From positions 1,498,001 through 1,562,000 of the forward strand of contig OY783201.1 of NCBI GenBank assembly GCA_963678675.1: DNA of 64,000 nucleotides. Reading direction: 5' to 3'. Of this stretch, positions 21,401 to 34,300 are shown piece after piece; position 1 is the stretch's first letter; each line of letters starts with the position of its first letter. The stretch comes from Xiphydria camelus (lineage: Eukaryota > Arthropoda > Insecta > Hymenoptera > Xiphydriidae). The notes under the pieces were generated by a model that saw nothing but the letters and a program-made list of their open reading frames with translations, made no database searches and was not told the DNA's origin. Position numbers and translations under genes: made by a program.

Positions 21401-24035
21401 ATGTGGCGTACGGTTCTCTGGCTCTGCCTCCTCGCGCTCTGCGTTTTCTGCATCTGCAGCTGCATCAAGCCGTCCAACTTTCCGCCAGGTGGGCATGCGC
21501 GCGTGCTTTACGATCGCTCGAGCGTGTCGCATACGCGTAAATGTAAAAAACGACTGGCCGTAGTGAAAAGAATCATCCGGGTTGTTGCATAAAAATTAAA
21601 AAAAAAATGCGCCTGTGTAAAGAAAATTAAAAGAAAATCGTATATCTTGGCGACGCGCACCGTTTCTCGCGGCAGGTCCTCATTGGTATCCCCTGCTGGG
21701 ATGTGTCCCAATTTTCCAACGATTGCGAACGAAACACGGCTATATGCACCTGGCCTGCCAGGAGCTGGCGGATAAGTACGGTCCGGTTCTGGGTCTGAAA
21801 TTCGGCAAGCAACGATTGGTGGTGGTGTCCAGTTACGATCTCGCGAAGGAAGTTCTCCTTCAGGACGAATTCAACGGTCGCCCGGACGGGTTTTTCTTCC
21901 GAGTACGCGCCTTCGGCAAGAGGAAGGGTGAGTACAGTCGCCGCGTATCCCTGGCTCTGCTTCTCTTATTTCGTCGGTCCGTCGCGCCACGACTTTCCCC
22001 GCGGGCCCCGCGAAACCTGTTGTTTGATTCGTTTCAGGCGTCCTGTTCTCCGAAGGCTCCCATTGGTATCAGCACCGACGCTTCTCGATGCGTCACCTGA
22101 GAATTTTTGGATTCGGACAGGCCGCGATGGAGAATTACCTCACGGTGGAGGCTCGGAGTCTCGTCGAGCACCTTCGCAAGCTGAGCGAATCGGGCCCGGT
22201 ACCGATGCACACCGCCTTCGACGTATCGGTCATCAACGCCCTGTGGGTCATGTTCGCGGGGCACCGATTCGAGTACGACGATCGGAAGACGAAGGAGGTG
22301 CTGAAAGTGTCTCACGATGCCTTCAGGTGGGTTGGGCGATTCGTCTCGCGCGTCCGATTCTCGCTTTCTACTGGATTCGCGATGACTCGCGCAAAAAATC
22401 GCGACGGAAAAAAATAAGTCGTAGCACTTACAAAGTTCGTGGTAAATTTCGGGGTAAGGCCAATTGCAATTATTATTGCGATGACTGCGATTTTAATAAA
22501 AATTACAGTAAAACTTGTAAAAGTTGCAAGCGTTTCTGTAATTTTTACTAAAATTGTATTGGACATCGTAACAATTCATTGGCTTTAAACCCCGAAAATT
22601 ACCACAGACTTTGTAAGTGCTACGATCAATTTTTTTTTTCCGTGTAGGTTTCCTTCCGGGTCGAGAGCGCCGCGGATGACGAACGCTCGTTCCGTGGTCC
22701 GCGAGACCTCCATCGATGTCGCCGATTGGAGGCAATGAACGTCGTATTTATGCACTCTCGCCCGCCAGGTTGATGGACACTCTAGGAGGAGTCTTGTCCC
22801 AAATGCCGTTTCTCCGGTTCGTGACCCCGGAGCTGTCGGGCTATAACGAGCTGATGTCGATACTCGAGAAATTGTGGGCCTTCCTGGACGAGGAAATCGA
22901 GGCGCACGAGCTCGCGCTTTCGAGCGACCAGCCGCGAGATTTGATCGACGCTTTCTTGATCGAAATTGGTAAAAATGGCTCGTCCGACTCGATATTCAAT
23001 CGTGAGTATGGTCCGTTGCGCATCCGTTCTCATTACACGCGATAATTCGTCGGAGATACTTTAACGGCGAGACGCTTTTCGAGGGAAGGCGAAGATCTGA
23101 TAATATTGTGCCTGGACCTGTTTCTGGCGGGCTCCGAGACGACGAGCAACACCCTGGTCAACACGATCATGTACCTGACGCTGTATCCGGAATGGCTGAC
23201 GACGCTTCAACGGGATTTGGAAGCTGTGGTGGGCAGAGATCGTCCGCCGACGATTGCCGACAGGCAGTCATTACCGACGATAGACGCTTTCTTGGCCGAG
23301 GTAATTGAGAAAATCATATACCTACACGCGCGGCGTGGACGTGCCCCGCGTGGAAGCGATTGTATGTAAAGTTTCACATTTTGATTCGTACGATCACCGT
23401 CCCCCTTCGATCCGCAGGTACTGAGATACTTGGTGTTGGCTCCCCTCGGCGTTCCTCACAGGACGACGAAGGACACGACATTGGGCGGCTACAGTATTCC
23501 CAAGGTAAAATCGCGAGCGCGAACGAAAAACCGTTTCTTCCTCGTGGCTCCGATTGATTACCTCGCACATTTGCCGCAGGATACGATCGTTCTCATAAAT
23601 CTCCAGAGCATCCACAGCAGCGAAGCTTATTGGGACAAGCCGAAGGAATTTCGGCCCGAGCGATTTTTGAACGCGGAAGGCCAGTTCTGTCAGAGCGACC
23701 ACGCCATACCTTTTGGCATGGGTAACGCGCTCCCCCCTGTTATTTTTCACTCATGCGATCCGCACCTTATTGAAACGCAATTACCTCGCCGCGATATGAA
23801 TAGCATTGACCCGCGGTTGAAAAAATACATTTTCTTTTCAGGCAAACGTCGCTGCCTCGGAGAGTCGCTGGCCCGCGCCTCGTTGTTCCTCTTCTTCGCG
23901 TACCTCATTCACTACTTTGATTTTGAGATTTCACCGGAACACGGCGCCCCGAATCCCCACGGCTACGACGGTTTCACCGTCTCGCCGAAGCCCTTCCATC
24001 TCAAGCTCTCACCGAGAGCGGACGTGAAAGACTGA
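21401..24035 (+). CDS. Cytochrome P450, CYP2 clan (CYP15/CYP305-like), 8 exons, 498 aa
   Basis: Exons: 21401-21488, 21676-21927, 22038-22326, 22769-23001, 23089-23300, 23418-23504, 23580-23721, 23842-24035; all phases agree. It is a haem-thiolate monooxygenase with an N-terminal membrane anchor (residues about 5-22), so microsomal. Visible motifs are the FPPGP hinge, a C-helix region with HWYQHRRFSMRHLR, the I-helix AGSETT (301-306), ExxR (E358-R361), FRPERF, and the haem loop FGMGKRRCLG (432-441, Cys439). All key residues are intact and length is normal. The acceptor at 23089 is weak but is the only one keeping frame. By overall look it resembles insect CYP15A1 (methyl farnesoate epoxidase of juvenile hormone synthesis) or CYP305; the family call is tentative. 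It converges on the P450 at 24375, and a MITE fills most of intron 3. Confidence 0.93.
22404..22643. mobile_element. MITE family B, copy 1, in P450 intron 3
   Basis: The ends are ACGGAAAAAA...TTTTTTCCGT, and subterminal CGTAGCACTTACAAAGT is repeated in inverse at the right end, followed by GTGGTAAatTTCGGGGT on both arms. Inside is a second palindrome around AAAATTACAGTAAAACTTG. It is about 240 bp with no coding capacity. A related core is nested in the element at 25085-25488. Confidence 0.8.
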
Positions 24036-24374
24036 AACCGCCATATGGAAACCACCTGAAATAAGTAAACCCTCGCGCGCAAACACACATTTCGGGCCGT
24101 TCCACGAATCTAGCGCACTTCTTCCCCCGCGACGCATTTCGAACGCGCCCCTCTTTGCAATGCTCGCGCGTTGGCAGAGCCGCGTGATTCATCCCCGCGG
24201 ACACGAGTGTACCTAGACGAGCAATCGTGCATCGAATCAAGGTGGCGTAGGCGCGTATTAAGATTTATTCGATCGCTCGTACGTCGAGGAGCCAGACCGT
24301 GGAAATACCCTTGGTGTAGGTACAATTTCGCCCGAATATGCCGTCGCGAAGCGGGTGAGACGATGCGGACGAGC

Positions 24375-27300
24375 TTACGTCGCAGCCGTGCAGTTGTCGG
24401 TCGGAAGTTTGCGCGGCACGAGCAGGACCTCGTAAGGTTTCGGTGAAAACGTGAGACCCGGTATCGGAGCCAGGTCGGGAGGCTCTTGTCCCGGCACCGG
24501 AAGTAGTTGGTATCGCTGCATTACGCCGACAAATAGCATGTACATCGCGGACTTCGCCAAAATCTCACCGGGACACCGTCTTCTTCCTGCGAAGGGAAAA
24601 CAAGACGGAGCAGCGATCCGCTATTTGGGACGACGAATAATTTCGATTGTAACGCGGGTCATTTCTATAAAAAGTGAAAGAAAATATTGTATGAGAAACC
24701 AACCGGTTTTCGTTTGTCCGCCTATGACACATCCTTCGAAATTTAATTTCGTAGCTCGAGTGAAAGAGAATACTCGTATTTGAGTGTAGTTACTTTAATC
24801 ATCGTCTCCGGAGTTTCGGAGAGAAAGAAAAGAAACTCGCGATAACATCTCGCACAGCGTCACGGATATCTCCTCGCAAGGTTGTTCATGCAGGGTGTGT
24901 ACGTACATATGTACATTTATTACGGCGACCGTTGTGTGGAACGATCGGAAATTTATACGCGCGCGGAAAGGAAGAAAACGAAAGTTTTCATCGTAAAGTA
25001 CCTATGCGTTACACCTCGTTGGCCTTTCTGCGCGCTGATACGCGCAGATGAAATTTCAAATTCTAATGCTACACAGAAAAAAATGTAGATTTGACTAACT
25101 CTCTCAGTGGTCACGGCCGGGGGAACGCGGATCAAGTTACTCGAACTAATAATTCGCTAGACTTGACTGCAGTTTGTTTTCGTCTGACAATTTTTAATCA
25201 ATATATTGATTCAATTATGTAATTCAACGCGGAAACAAAATTTATGGTAAATTTCGGGACAAGGCCAATTTCTTGCTACGATGATTACAATTTTAGTAAA
25301 AATTATAGTAAAACTTGCAGAAGTTGCAAGTGTTTGCTGTAATTTTTACTAAAACTGTAGTTATCGTAACGATAAACTGGCCCTGTCCTGCATTTTACTA
25401 CAAACTTTGTTGATGTTACGATTTATTTTTTCCGTGAAGTAACTAAATCGGCCGTCCCCCGCCCGTGACCGCCAATTTAGTCAAATCTGCTATTTTTTTC
25501 TGTACACCAATCACTGGGAATTCGCGCGTGCGCGAATAATTACCTCGTCCGAAGAACAAGAGCTTGTCGTCAGCCTGGAAGGCGCCGTCCTTGACGAATC
25601 TCTCCGGCTCGTATTTGTCAGGATCGGGGTAGTACAGCGGATCCATGTGGACGCTCCAGATGTTTATCAAGATCGTGGCGTTCTGCGGTATCGTGTAATC
25701 CAGTAACTTGGTGTCACGCAGAACCCGACGTGGACCGATTATCGGCATGATGGTGAATCTTCGCTGAGTCTCCGTGAGCACCGCCTCGGTGTACACGAGT
25801 CTGAGTGAAGCGAAACCGTCAGAAATATTGAGCTTCTCAGATGCAACTCACCGCGTCTCACTTTTACCATTTCCGCGAGCCCGGCCGAGCTGCGGAGAGT
25901 AGATACGGCTATCTCGTGCGAAGAAATGATTTATTCGCGTTCGCGAAGCCAACGGAAAAGTGTATTTTCGACGAGTGAGAAGCTGTTTGCATACTTTCCC
26001 CCCCTATATAAAATGTACGAAGGACCACGAGAACATCGCAATGGCTATACGTACTTCGGCCGGTCATCGAGATCGGGCAGTCTCTCGAGGCCGATGACTT
26101 TGTCGATCTCCTGGTGCAGGAGACGCTGCTTGTCCTGATGCGTCGTCATGGCCAAAAAGAGGAAATCCAAGGTAGTCGCCGTGGTGTTGGCGCCGGCGAT
26201 GAAGAGATCCATCAGTATCATCACCAATTGCTGCTCTGGGAAAATAAACGACCGGCGCATTCGTTACGCGTACGCGCAGGGGAAAGTGAGATAACGCGGA
26301 ACGTCCGAGTTGTCCCTCAATTACCGCGGCGGGCCATCGAACGCGTCGTATTCAATCCCACTTTCCGCCGTATACGCGTGTGTATACGGGAGATATAACG
26401 AGTATATAACGTAGAGGGGTGGCGCGCGTTCCACGAGAGAGTTTATGGTGAAAACACTTTCTCCTGCGTGGATGCTTCCATTAGCGCACTCGATCATATG
26501 AGGCGAGCTCTGTGGGCAATGATTTTTTTCTTCGTCCTGTCGGCGAATAAAAACATTCCGCATGATGGCCCGAGGCGAAACCGGAGTGACAAGGGTCGGG
26601 AGCGCGAGTCCAACCAGAAGAGACTATAGTTCGCGCGTTAGTGCACCAGAAACGGGAGCAGTACCGGTAATGACCGTTATCGCGCATCATCGACATCGTC
26701 AATCGCAATAGGATCGGTGAGTAACGCGGTTACCGCTCGTTACGCCTTACCGTTGTAACCGGAAGCCGGACCTTTTCCGGTGTACACTTCGCGGAGGAAG
26801 ATGTCAATCAAATCGTTTTCCTTACCGGCGACGTAATTCTTTTTGTGCTCCTCGATGGTCTCCTGAATCGATACGGAATTAAAAGTCGATTGTTTTTAGT
26901 TTACTTCGCTCACCTCTCTGTAGAAGGGCATAGAAGTGCCCGCCCCCGCCCGCGCTATAATTGACGATAGGGGGTAGGGGCCGGCTGATACGTATATTTG
27001 TACAGTACGAATTATATAATTGCTCTACCAGTCGCTTACCATTAAAAATCCCTTGAGCTCGTTGTTCAAAGTTACGAGAAGATTGTATCCCGTGTATTCC
27101 GGCGCGAAATATCGAAGCCAAGGGAAAGTGGAGAGAATTCCTCCGGACATGTCGAAGAGACGCGCGCGACGTTCCATCATCGCGATAAAAGTCTGTAATC
27201 TGTGCAATATGATGCGAATGTACATGTTGCGATGGTTTCAATATGATGCGTACCGATAGTCCAATTTCTTAAGTAACCGCATTCTACGACAAGAAGATAT

Positions 27301-30300
27301 GTTCGGGTTTCTAATTTCAAAAAGGCAATGATTAGATCGACAATGAGAATAAGCCACGGCCTTCTAATGTGCCGCCACTATAGTGGCCGGTCGTATTGAA
27401 CGTGTTAAGATAAATTTGTAAAATCTGTTGGGGGCGATCTGGAATCGAGGATTTCATTTATCTTCGCAGTTTTAATCGATCGTTAATGTGTTGCACCTAT
27501 ACGAGCAATCGTGCAGAAAAATCGGCGAATTCGCATACTTTGATCCGTCACAAAGCCGCTTTCCTGTTGCCAAGGTCCAGATGACGTTAATAACAGCGGG
27601 TGCAATAATAGGTTTTAAGCGACGCACGCCACCACCCTTTAAGTTTTCCAAAACTTCCACGATTTCGTCCTTGATGAGATAAGTCATTTCATCACGGCCA
27701 AATCCTATAGTTCTGAATGCTCGCATTAACCATGCGCGCATCTCTCTCCACTCTGGGCCATCGACCATAGAGATTCCTGAAATACGAGACGATTAATGCT
27801 TGTCCGAAGAACCAAAAATGTTTATATCTATATCTATATTTAGATGTACTGATAAAAAAATGTAATTCAATTAACTAAGCGTCGTTAGTTGACTCTTTAC
27901 TAATTGACTCAGATGACATATGTATAGATTTTTAAAAGGATTTTTAAATCCTCTAACATCTCTGCAAAAATCGAAATCTTTGGAATCGAATTCTCGTCCG
28001 CTCTATTTTATTTATTTTTTGTGCTGATTCCTAAAAATAACAGATTTATTGCGGAAATCTTAATGGAACATCGTGATATCTGTGATTTATGGTGGAAAAA
28101 TAATTTTTTCCTCAATAAAATTGCTGATATTTTATATTTACTTCGAGACATTGGTCTATTAATTGTGATTTTTGTACTCAGCACAAAAAATACTTTCGAT
28201 AGGTTTGCCGATTTTTGATAATATATCAACATCTTGAAGTAAATGGCGGTAGAGGAGAAAAGGAAATTTCAAAAGAAAGAGTGTGAGAATACATACAAGT
28301 ACCACATGTCTTTTACCTCTTTTAGCGCCCATATTTCTCAATTTGATGAATTCGTTCCACGGTCTTCCATCGTATTCGTCGCCGTACAATACTTTTTGTA
28401 TGCAGTCTAAACCGGAAACTACTATAACGTTACTCGTGGCGAGACGGAAGTTAATAACATTGCTACCGTACTGTCGACAGAGTTCCAAGAAAGCAAGATG
28501 TTGAGCTCCGTATTGACGAGACAGACGTCGCACTAAGTGTACATTGCCGATGATGGGCCATGGATAAGGACCTAAAGGAGTTTCATATACGTGGGTAGAC
28601 TAATGATATATTTATCAGTGTATATATTTTGAGTGATAAATTGTCGTAAAATAGGATGATACTGTACGGATCAGGCCCTACAAGGATTTGTTACTAAATA
28701 AATACAAAATATACGTCAACGATACCTACTACGTATCTTTCAGTACACACGTCTGCGATTATATGAATACATACATAATATGCCTCGTGTTACGATCTAA
28801 TTAATCTGAAAAAACCTCGGATTACCGCCTAATGGCATAAGATACTATTACGCCATAATACATACACATATAGATTCTACATATATGATTTCGCATTTTT
28901 ATATGCGTGCTTGTGTAAATATGTACTCAAATACTTAAACAATATGTCTATTTTTCGTATACCATATATATGCACACGTTGTGTCTATAGATGTTTTAAC
29001 GTAAAATGTACATATTGAATCTACGTACACGTGTTGTATGGGGTACACGTCTACTAATAAGTATCGAAGATCTCTCTGGAAAAATAAGAAACAGTGTTTC
29101 TATTCTATTTAATTGAGATATGTTTTTCGAGCACAGACGCAATTTTTGAATTCATATTAATGTATTTTGTAATTTATTTAGATATGTAATCAATATTTAA
29201 ATACTAGTCTTGGTATTATCAGAAGCATATTTTTAGAACTATAAACTTCTGACTTACGTTGGTTTAATTCTTTTTTGGAGCTCGAAATTTGCTCTAGGAA
29301 AAAATGTTATGCCAACTCAGTCCTAGAGTTCATAGACAAGGAGAGACCTAGTGGTCAAAGGTGATCAAAATAATATAACTCTTCCGGTATTAGAATTTAT
29401 CGATATCTTGCATTTCGAGTGTGCATATATTGTCCGTAATTACACTATCTATTGTATCGAATTTACACGCGGATAGAATGCAAAGGGCTGTAATATCGCT
29501 GCATTTTTGGTCGAGTTCTTTATTCCAGACGTAGCGCGCTAGCATATTGCTCGGGCATTGACGGGAAGTACCTGTATCTGTCCATGGGAATGCAAACTAT
29601 GCAGGCTCATATTTTACTACCTGAGAGATTAAGTTGTCTTGTGTTTGACAAAGAGGTTCAGCAGGTAACAAATACGGGCTTGTGAAACACTGCATCTTAG
29701 AAACTAGAAGAATAAGTGCAAAATATCACCGAAAGCTTTCTATAAGAATTATTATCCCCTGGTAGTTTTTAAAAAAATATTTTTCAAATCTCAATATTTA
29801 AAAATTATAGATTATAATTTTAAAGTCTCAGTTAATATCTTTCTTTAGCATGTTGTATAGCGAGAATCATCGTAGATATTACAACATTCTATGCAATATT
29901 TATAATTATTTAACGAGAGGTTCTAATGGTATTTTTAAAATGAACGCGATAAATTAAAATCTACATTAATATAATAAAGAGGAAAGTTTGTGAGTTTGCT
30001 TGATTGTCAGTGGTAATCTTTGGAACTGCTGATCCGATTTAAAAAATTTTCACTAATAAGGAGCCTGGACTTTCTGAATTAGGGTAGATTATATTTTATG
30101 TGGTTTTGATAAGAGGTAGCTGACGGATGATAATTCTAGTGACATAATAGGTCATCGTAAAAATGGACGAGTTTTTGAAAAACGTTACTTTTACAGTAAA
30201 AGAAATATAAAAATGATATACACAGGCGAATTGTAGAACACAAATAGATCTATAATAAAGTCCGCGATAGCACATAGGTATAGCGTCAATGCGAACAAAG

Positions 30301-30481
30301 TCGTGGGCGGTTGCTAATTATTATAATTAAAAACGATCTCAATGAGGCGACGATATAGTTCGGCAAACGTAATTGTTTGCCATGATTACTCACCTGGTGG
30401 CTTATTTTTTCTCTTCTCACGAAAGATCACACCAATGATCACTAAAACAATTGCGACTGTTAATAATAATCCTGCTGCCAT
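24375..30481 (-). CDS. Cytochrome P450, CYP2 clan (CYP305-like), 8 exons, 500 aa
   Basis: Exons in transcription order: 30481-30394, 28571-28317, 27776-27539, 27199-27040, 26862-26751, 26235-26055, 25800-25544, 24586-24375. It has a hydrophobic anchor (residues about 3-22), then KPPGPYPWPIIGN. Motifs are the C-helix WREMR, I-helix AGANTT (298-303), ExxR (E355-R358), YEPERF, and the haem loop FGRGRRRCPG (428-437, Cys435). Length is normal. The acidic residue usual before Thr-Thr in the I-helix is Asn here. Exon 1 is 88 nt with phase 1, identical to the neighbouring P450, so the two are ancient relatives; this gene has an extra intron after FLM. It resembles insect CYP305, whose substrates are not firmly known; the assignment is tentative. 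Intron 1 is 1.8 kb, and introns 2 and 7 carry repeat insertions. Confidence 0.92.
25085..25488. mobile_element. Composite MITE: family A ends around a family B core
   Basis: The outer ends match family A (TAGATTTGACTAA on the left; mirror of AGATTTGACTAAATTGGCGG on the right, then GTCACGGGCGGGGGA). The inside, about 25225-25440, matches family B (GGTAAATTTCGGGAC...GGCCAATT, the AAAATTATAGTAAAACTTG palindrome, TTTTTTCCGTG). It is either a nested insertion or a longer family member. It lies in the last intron of the minus-strand P450. Confidence 0.75.
27957..28215. repeat. Foldback repeat family C, copy 2, in P450 intron 2
   Basis: GTGCTGATTCCTAAAAATA followed by AACAGATTTATTGCGGAAATCT at about 28020 matches the arm at 8243. 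Flanking GCAAAAATCGAAATCTTTGGAAT (27965) matches the core of copy 1. A mirrored CTCAGCACAAAAAATA lies near 28178. It is the same foldback family, degenerate. Confidence 0.6.
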
Positions 30482-30610
30482 GTCTCGAATTTTAGTCAAA
30501 GTTCCGGAAACGTCACTAGCGTAAAAAATTTGCTAACGCGCACCCGACGAATTCAAATGACGGTTTTCCGGCGGAGTGGTATGTCTGCTCGCTCGTCTCG
30601 TCACTTTAGC

Positions 30611-30618
30611 CTTTTATA
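30611..30618 (-). promoter_or_regulatory. TATA box of the minus-strand P450
   Basis: Read on the minus strand, TATAAAAG lies about 130 bp before the ATG at 30481. The start site would be near 30587, giving a leader of about 105 nt. Confidence 0.65.
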
Positions 30619-31212
30619 AAGTGCCAGCTGCAGCTAAGAGCGCCCACGTGTACGGAGCATAAACTCATTCTGTATTCAAAACCACCGTCGATAATATTCT
30701 TGCCCACGTCACGATTTATTAAACCGGAGACAACCTTTGAATTGAACACACCATCAGCTACTGCATGCATGTGTGAATTCTGTGCTGCATGATAAATCCC
30801 TTTTCAATATCTACCTTGACAAGTGTCTTTAATTACCACAGGATCATTGATTAAGTTGGGTGGGAATAGGTAATATTGTTCCAAAAAAAATACCCCATTA
30901 ATTACGTCGCGCACTGTTTCTGTGCAAATTAGATTGATTTATCGATAATCGTCGATTGCTGAATTGTGCAAGAGGAATTTCATAAATAAATTTAAGGATT
31001 TGAAAAGCGGGAACGTATAGGAATTCGAATTTCCGACTAGCAGATTTTATCTCGCGTAGGATTAAATTATAGTAAAACTGTGTCACTTTAGTATTTATGA
31101 TAATGTGTATAACATCATTTATATTATTTTCTTAACCAGTAAAAACATCCAATCATCTGTACAATCCATTAAAAAATCATAGTGTGTCAGATACATTATG
31201 AATATTATTATC

Positions 31213-31334
31213 TACGAGGGCAGAGTGAAGTTAGATACTTTTCTAGTAGGCGACTATGTTGAAAAATAAATGAACAATTCGTAAAAAAGTGTGATTAATT
31301 TAAAAAGTATGGGACTTTTCACTCTGCCCTCGTA
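31213..31334. mobile_element. Mariner-type MITE (122 bp)
   Basis: TACGAGGGCAGAGTGAA at the left is matched by its exact reverse complement at the right, with TA at both outer edges. Both arms continue with ATACTTTT. TACGAGGG...AAAGT is the terminal pattern of mariner elements. It is an internally deleted, non-autonomous copy, 48 bp beyond the UTP20 stop codon and so possibly inside the UTP20 3' UTR. Confidence 0.82.
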
Positions 31335-31381
31335 TAGGTACGGTACACTTTGACTTCACTTATATAGTACCGTAAAAATTA

Positions 31382-34300
31382 TTACAATAGATCTAAATCG
31401 ACTTCTTTCCTCGGCTTTTTCCGAGGTACCTTTCGCCCTTTCAAGCCATCCAATTTTCGTTTCTTGGCTTCCTTTTTTCTTTGTTGCCTCGCGATTTTCC
31501 GTTTCGCAGCTACTTCCGGATCTGTCACGAGCTGCGGGGTGTACACATACAAATGATTAATATTCTTATTTTCTTCTACACGTTGTCAGCATCTCAAGAC
31601 GAACACGTCGCCCATTTAATCGATGTACCTGTTGCGAGCGGATCTTCTTCCTCTCAGCCCTTCTAGTATCGAGTCTTAATTGCACGGAATTAAGTAATCT
31701 CGCATACTTCTCAGTGTCCAAGCGTTTCTTTATCATGGTAGTTATCTCCTTCGCCATCCGACGCAATGGCAAATTCGACTCTTCAGTCGTGGCCATTTCG
31801 CGTACGAGTGGGGACATTATGTGAAACAATATCGGTTCCAAATATTCTATGGAAATTGTAGCTACTATACCAGCGAACCATTTGAACACCGCGGTTCGCT
31901 GTGATAGAGAACAAATTATACCCAGTTAAAGTTTAATGTCAGTCAAGAAGGATTAATGTTAGTTGATATGATATAAAATTTACCATAGACGTGGACTTTG
32001 GATTTTGCGTGACTTCGATATTAATAACTTTTCTCATTCTCTTCGCAAACCAGGGAAGAGATATCTCATCTTTATACTTGTCGTTACTTTCTGCCTCGTC
32101 TTTTATGCCCTCTTTATCAAATTTCGCAAATTTCACAACCTTCGCGATGAATACGAGATTTTTTACCACTTGATCGGCTAATTCCTCAAAGCACATGTTA
32201 GGCTGCAGTTGCGCTATTAAATCCAAGGTAAGACTTTTGATAGTGCCGACTGTATCGGAATATATGTAACCTCTTTCCGGAAAATAACTATCTGGAGTTT
32301 TCAGAAGTTCAGCCACCTCGTCAACATTTAGAGCGGCCAACACGAAGCCTATGAATTGCGACGCTGCTAGACGCACCCACAAGTGAGGATGGGCTAATAA
32401 CGCCTGACTGCATTCTGTAAAAAATAAAGCGATACTAAAATAATGTCAAGGATATTTTCTACCAGGCGATGATCCTATTATAAATTCACGGCCACTCACC
32501 GGCAAATAATCGCACGTCATTTTCGTACTTCTTATCGTTCAAAAATACTGTGCAATTGGCCGATATCTTCAGTAGTAATTGTAAAACTTGGAACAAATGA
32601 TGATCTTTCATTCTCTCCAAACTCTCGCTCTTTGAATTTGTCGTAAAAGGGTCCTCCTTCTCTTTGCGCAGCTTGACGAAACGGCCGGGCTCAGATTCTT
32701 TCGAATTTTCAATTTGAAATTGTTTCAAAATTAATGGTAGTACTTCCGCGAGACGAGATCTGAATGCTTCCTTTTCAACGGTAACGAATATACCACAGAG
32801 CTGTGCCGCTAATCTTCGATGAGATATCTGCACCAGACGGTTTTTCAGTATAAAAAGTAATGCTCGACAGTTTTTAATTTTACGTGCGATACATTTTACA
32901 GCTGGTTAATAATCGCTCACCTTGCTGTCTTTCATCCACAAAAGAACGATTTCGAAAAGCTTAGTCTTTTGATTGTGCACTACTCGTATAACCATTTCTT
33001 TGATACATTTGGCGCAAAGTTTACGACATGTCGGATCGTCGTCATTGACTAGCCTAGCTCCTACCATGAGGAATATAAGTCCAGATTGTTTAGAGAGAAC
33101 CTCCTAAATTAAACAGAGCAATATATCGTTGAAAAAGCGTAAAAGCATGGATTACACATTGTGATACAGGAAGACTATTTTGGTTCATTTCAATTCTCAA
33201 GCTGCCCATATCTAATGCCCAACTCACTTTAGGAAACCCTGTGACGATACTGTAGATCATCTCCAATGCGCTCAATCGTCCAGGTTGCATTTCGTAACTC
33301 AATTGCGTCAAGTAGAATAATACATGTTTCTCCAAGAGTTTGCCGAGTGGATATTCCATGAGAAACATATAAAAGACAGACCGCGACTGTTGTCTCACAT
33401 GTTCTAGGTCCGAGGAGATGCTCAACATGGCAACCTTCTCCATGACCGCATGCATTTCCGATACGATCATTTTGCGACTGATGATCGCCTTGAGCAAGCC
33501 GAACGCCGTAGCCTGTTTGTCGGAATCGTGCAAGTCCTGCTCCGCGTACAAAATCAAAATTTTCAATTGTTCAGTGCTAATGGTGAAGTCTTTTAGATCA
33601 CGCACGAGCACGGACATGCACTTAAACGCGGCCATCACGAGATCAAAATTGTCTCCCTTGCTGAGCCCGGCAGCCGCGTATTTGTGGAGAATTGCAAACA
33701 TCGATGCGCATATTTCAGTTATTAGAATCTTTACAGAGGATAAATCCATTTTTAGAATCCAGTTCATACACTGCAGAGCTAAGGTGCTCAACTGAAAGGC
33801 AAAAAAAAGGTCGTTATTCCGGTAAATATTTCCATTTCTTAAAAGCGATCGGTAGAGAGCCAATGTTTTGAATTTCATTCGCACTCTAAACTAGAATAAG
33901 GTATTATACCTTGACATGTTGGGATTTTAAACAATCTCTCAGTACAGACACAACAGGTTCCAAGTAAAGCTTAAATTCCGGACCGGATATTCGATCTCGT
34001 TTAAGCAAAACATGATACAATCGCAAACCAAATTCCACCATAACATGAGCGTTAGTATTGGCCGTTATTCTTGCCATGGTTTTTATACCCATCCGATTTT
34101 TTGGTTCTGCTGGTATTACGAAGCAGTCGGGCTTCTGACGTGCGATTGCTTCGGCCTCTTTTTCTGTGATTTTTTTCTTATCTTTCGTGGGCATCAATCC
34201 GGGTATGCTTTCCGATACGACGCCGTAGAGAAAGATGAGCAATTGATTTGTGGGGATGAAAGTATTGTCGGCTAAACCCAAGACGATTTGTCTCAAGCAT

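Noticed and set aside
23081..23088. Alternative acceptors for P450 exon 5 (after TTTTCGAG or after GGCGAAG)
   Set aside because: The first gives an immediate stop in the required phase. The second removes the conserved Glu-Asp before LIILCLDLF. The acceptor at GGGAAG keeps both frame and motif.
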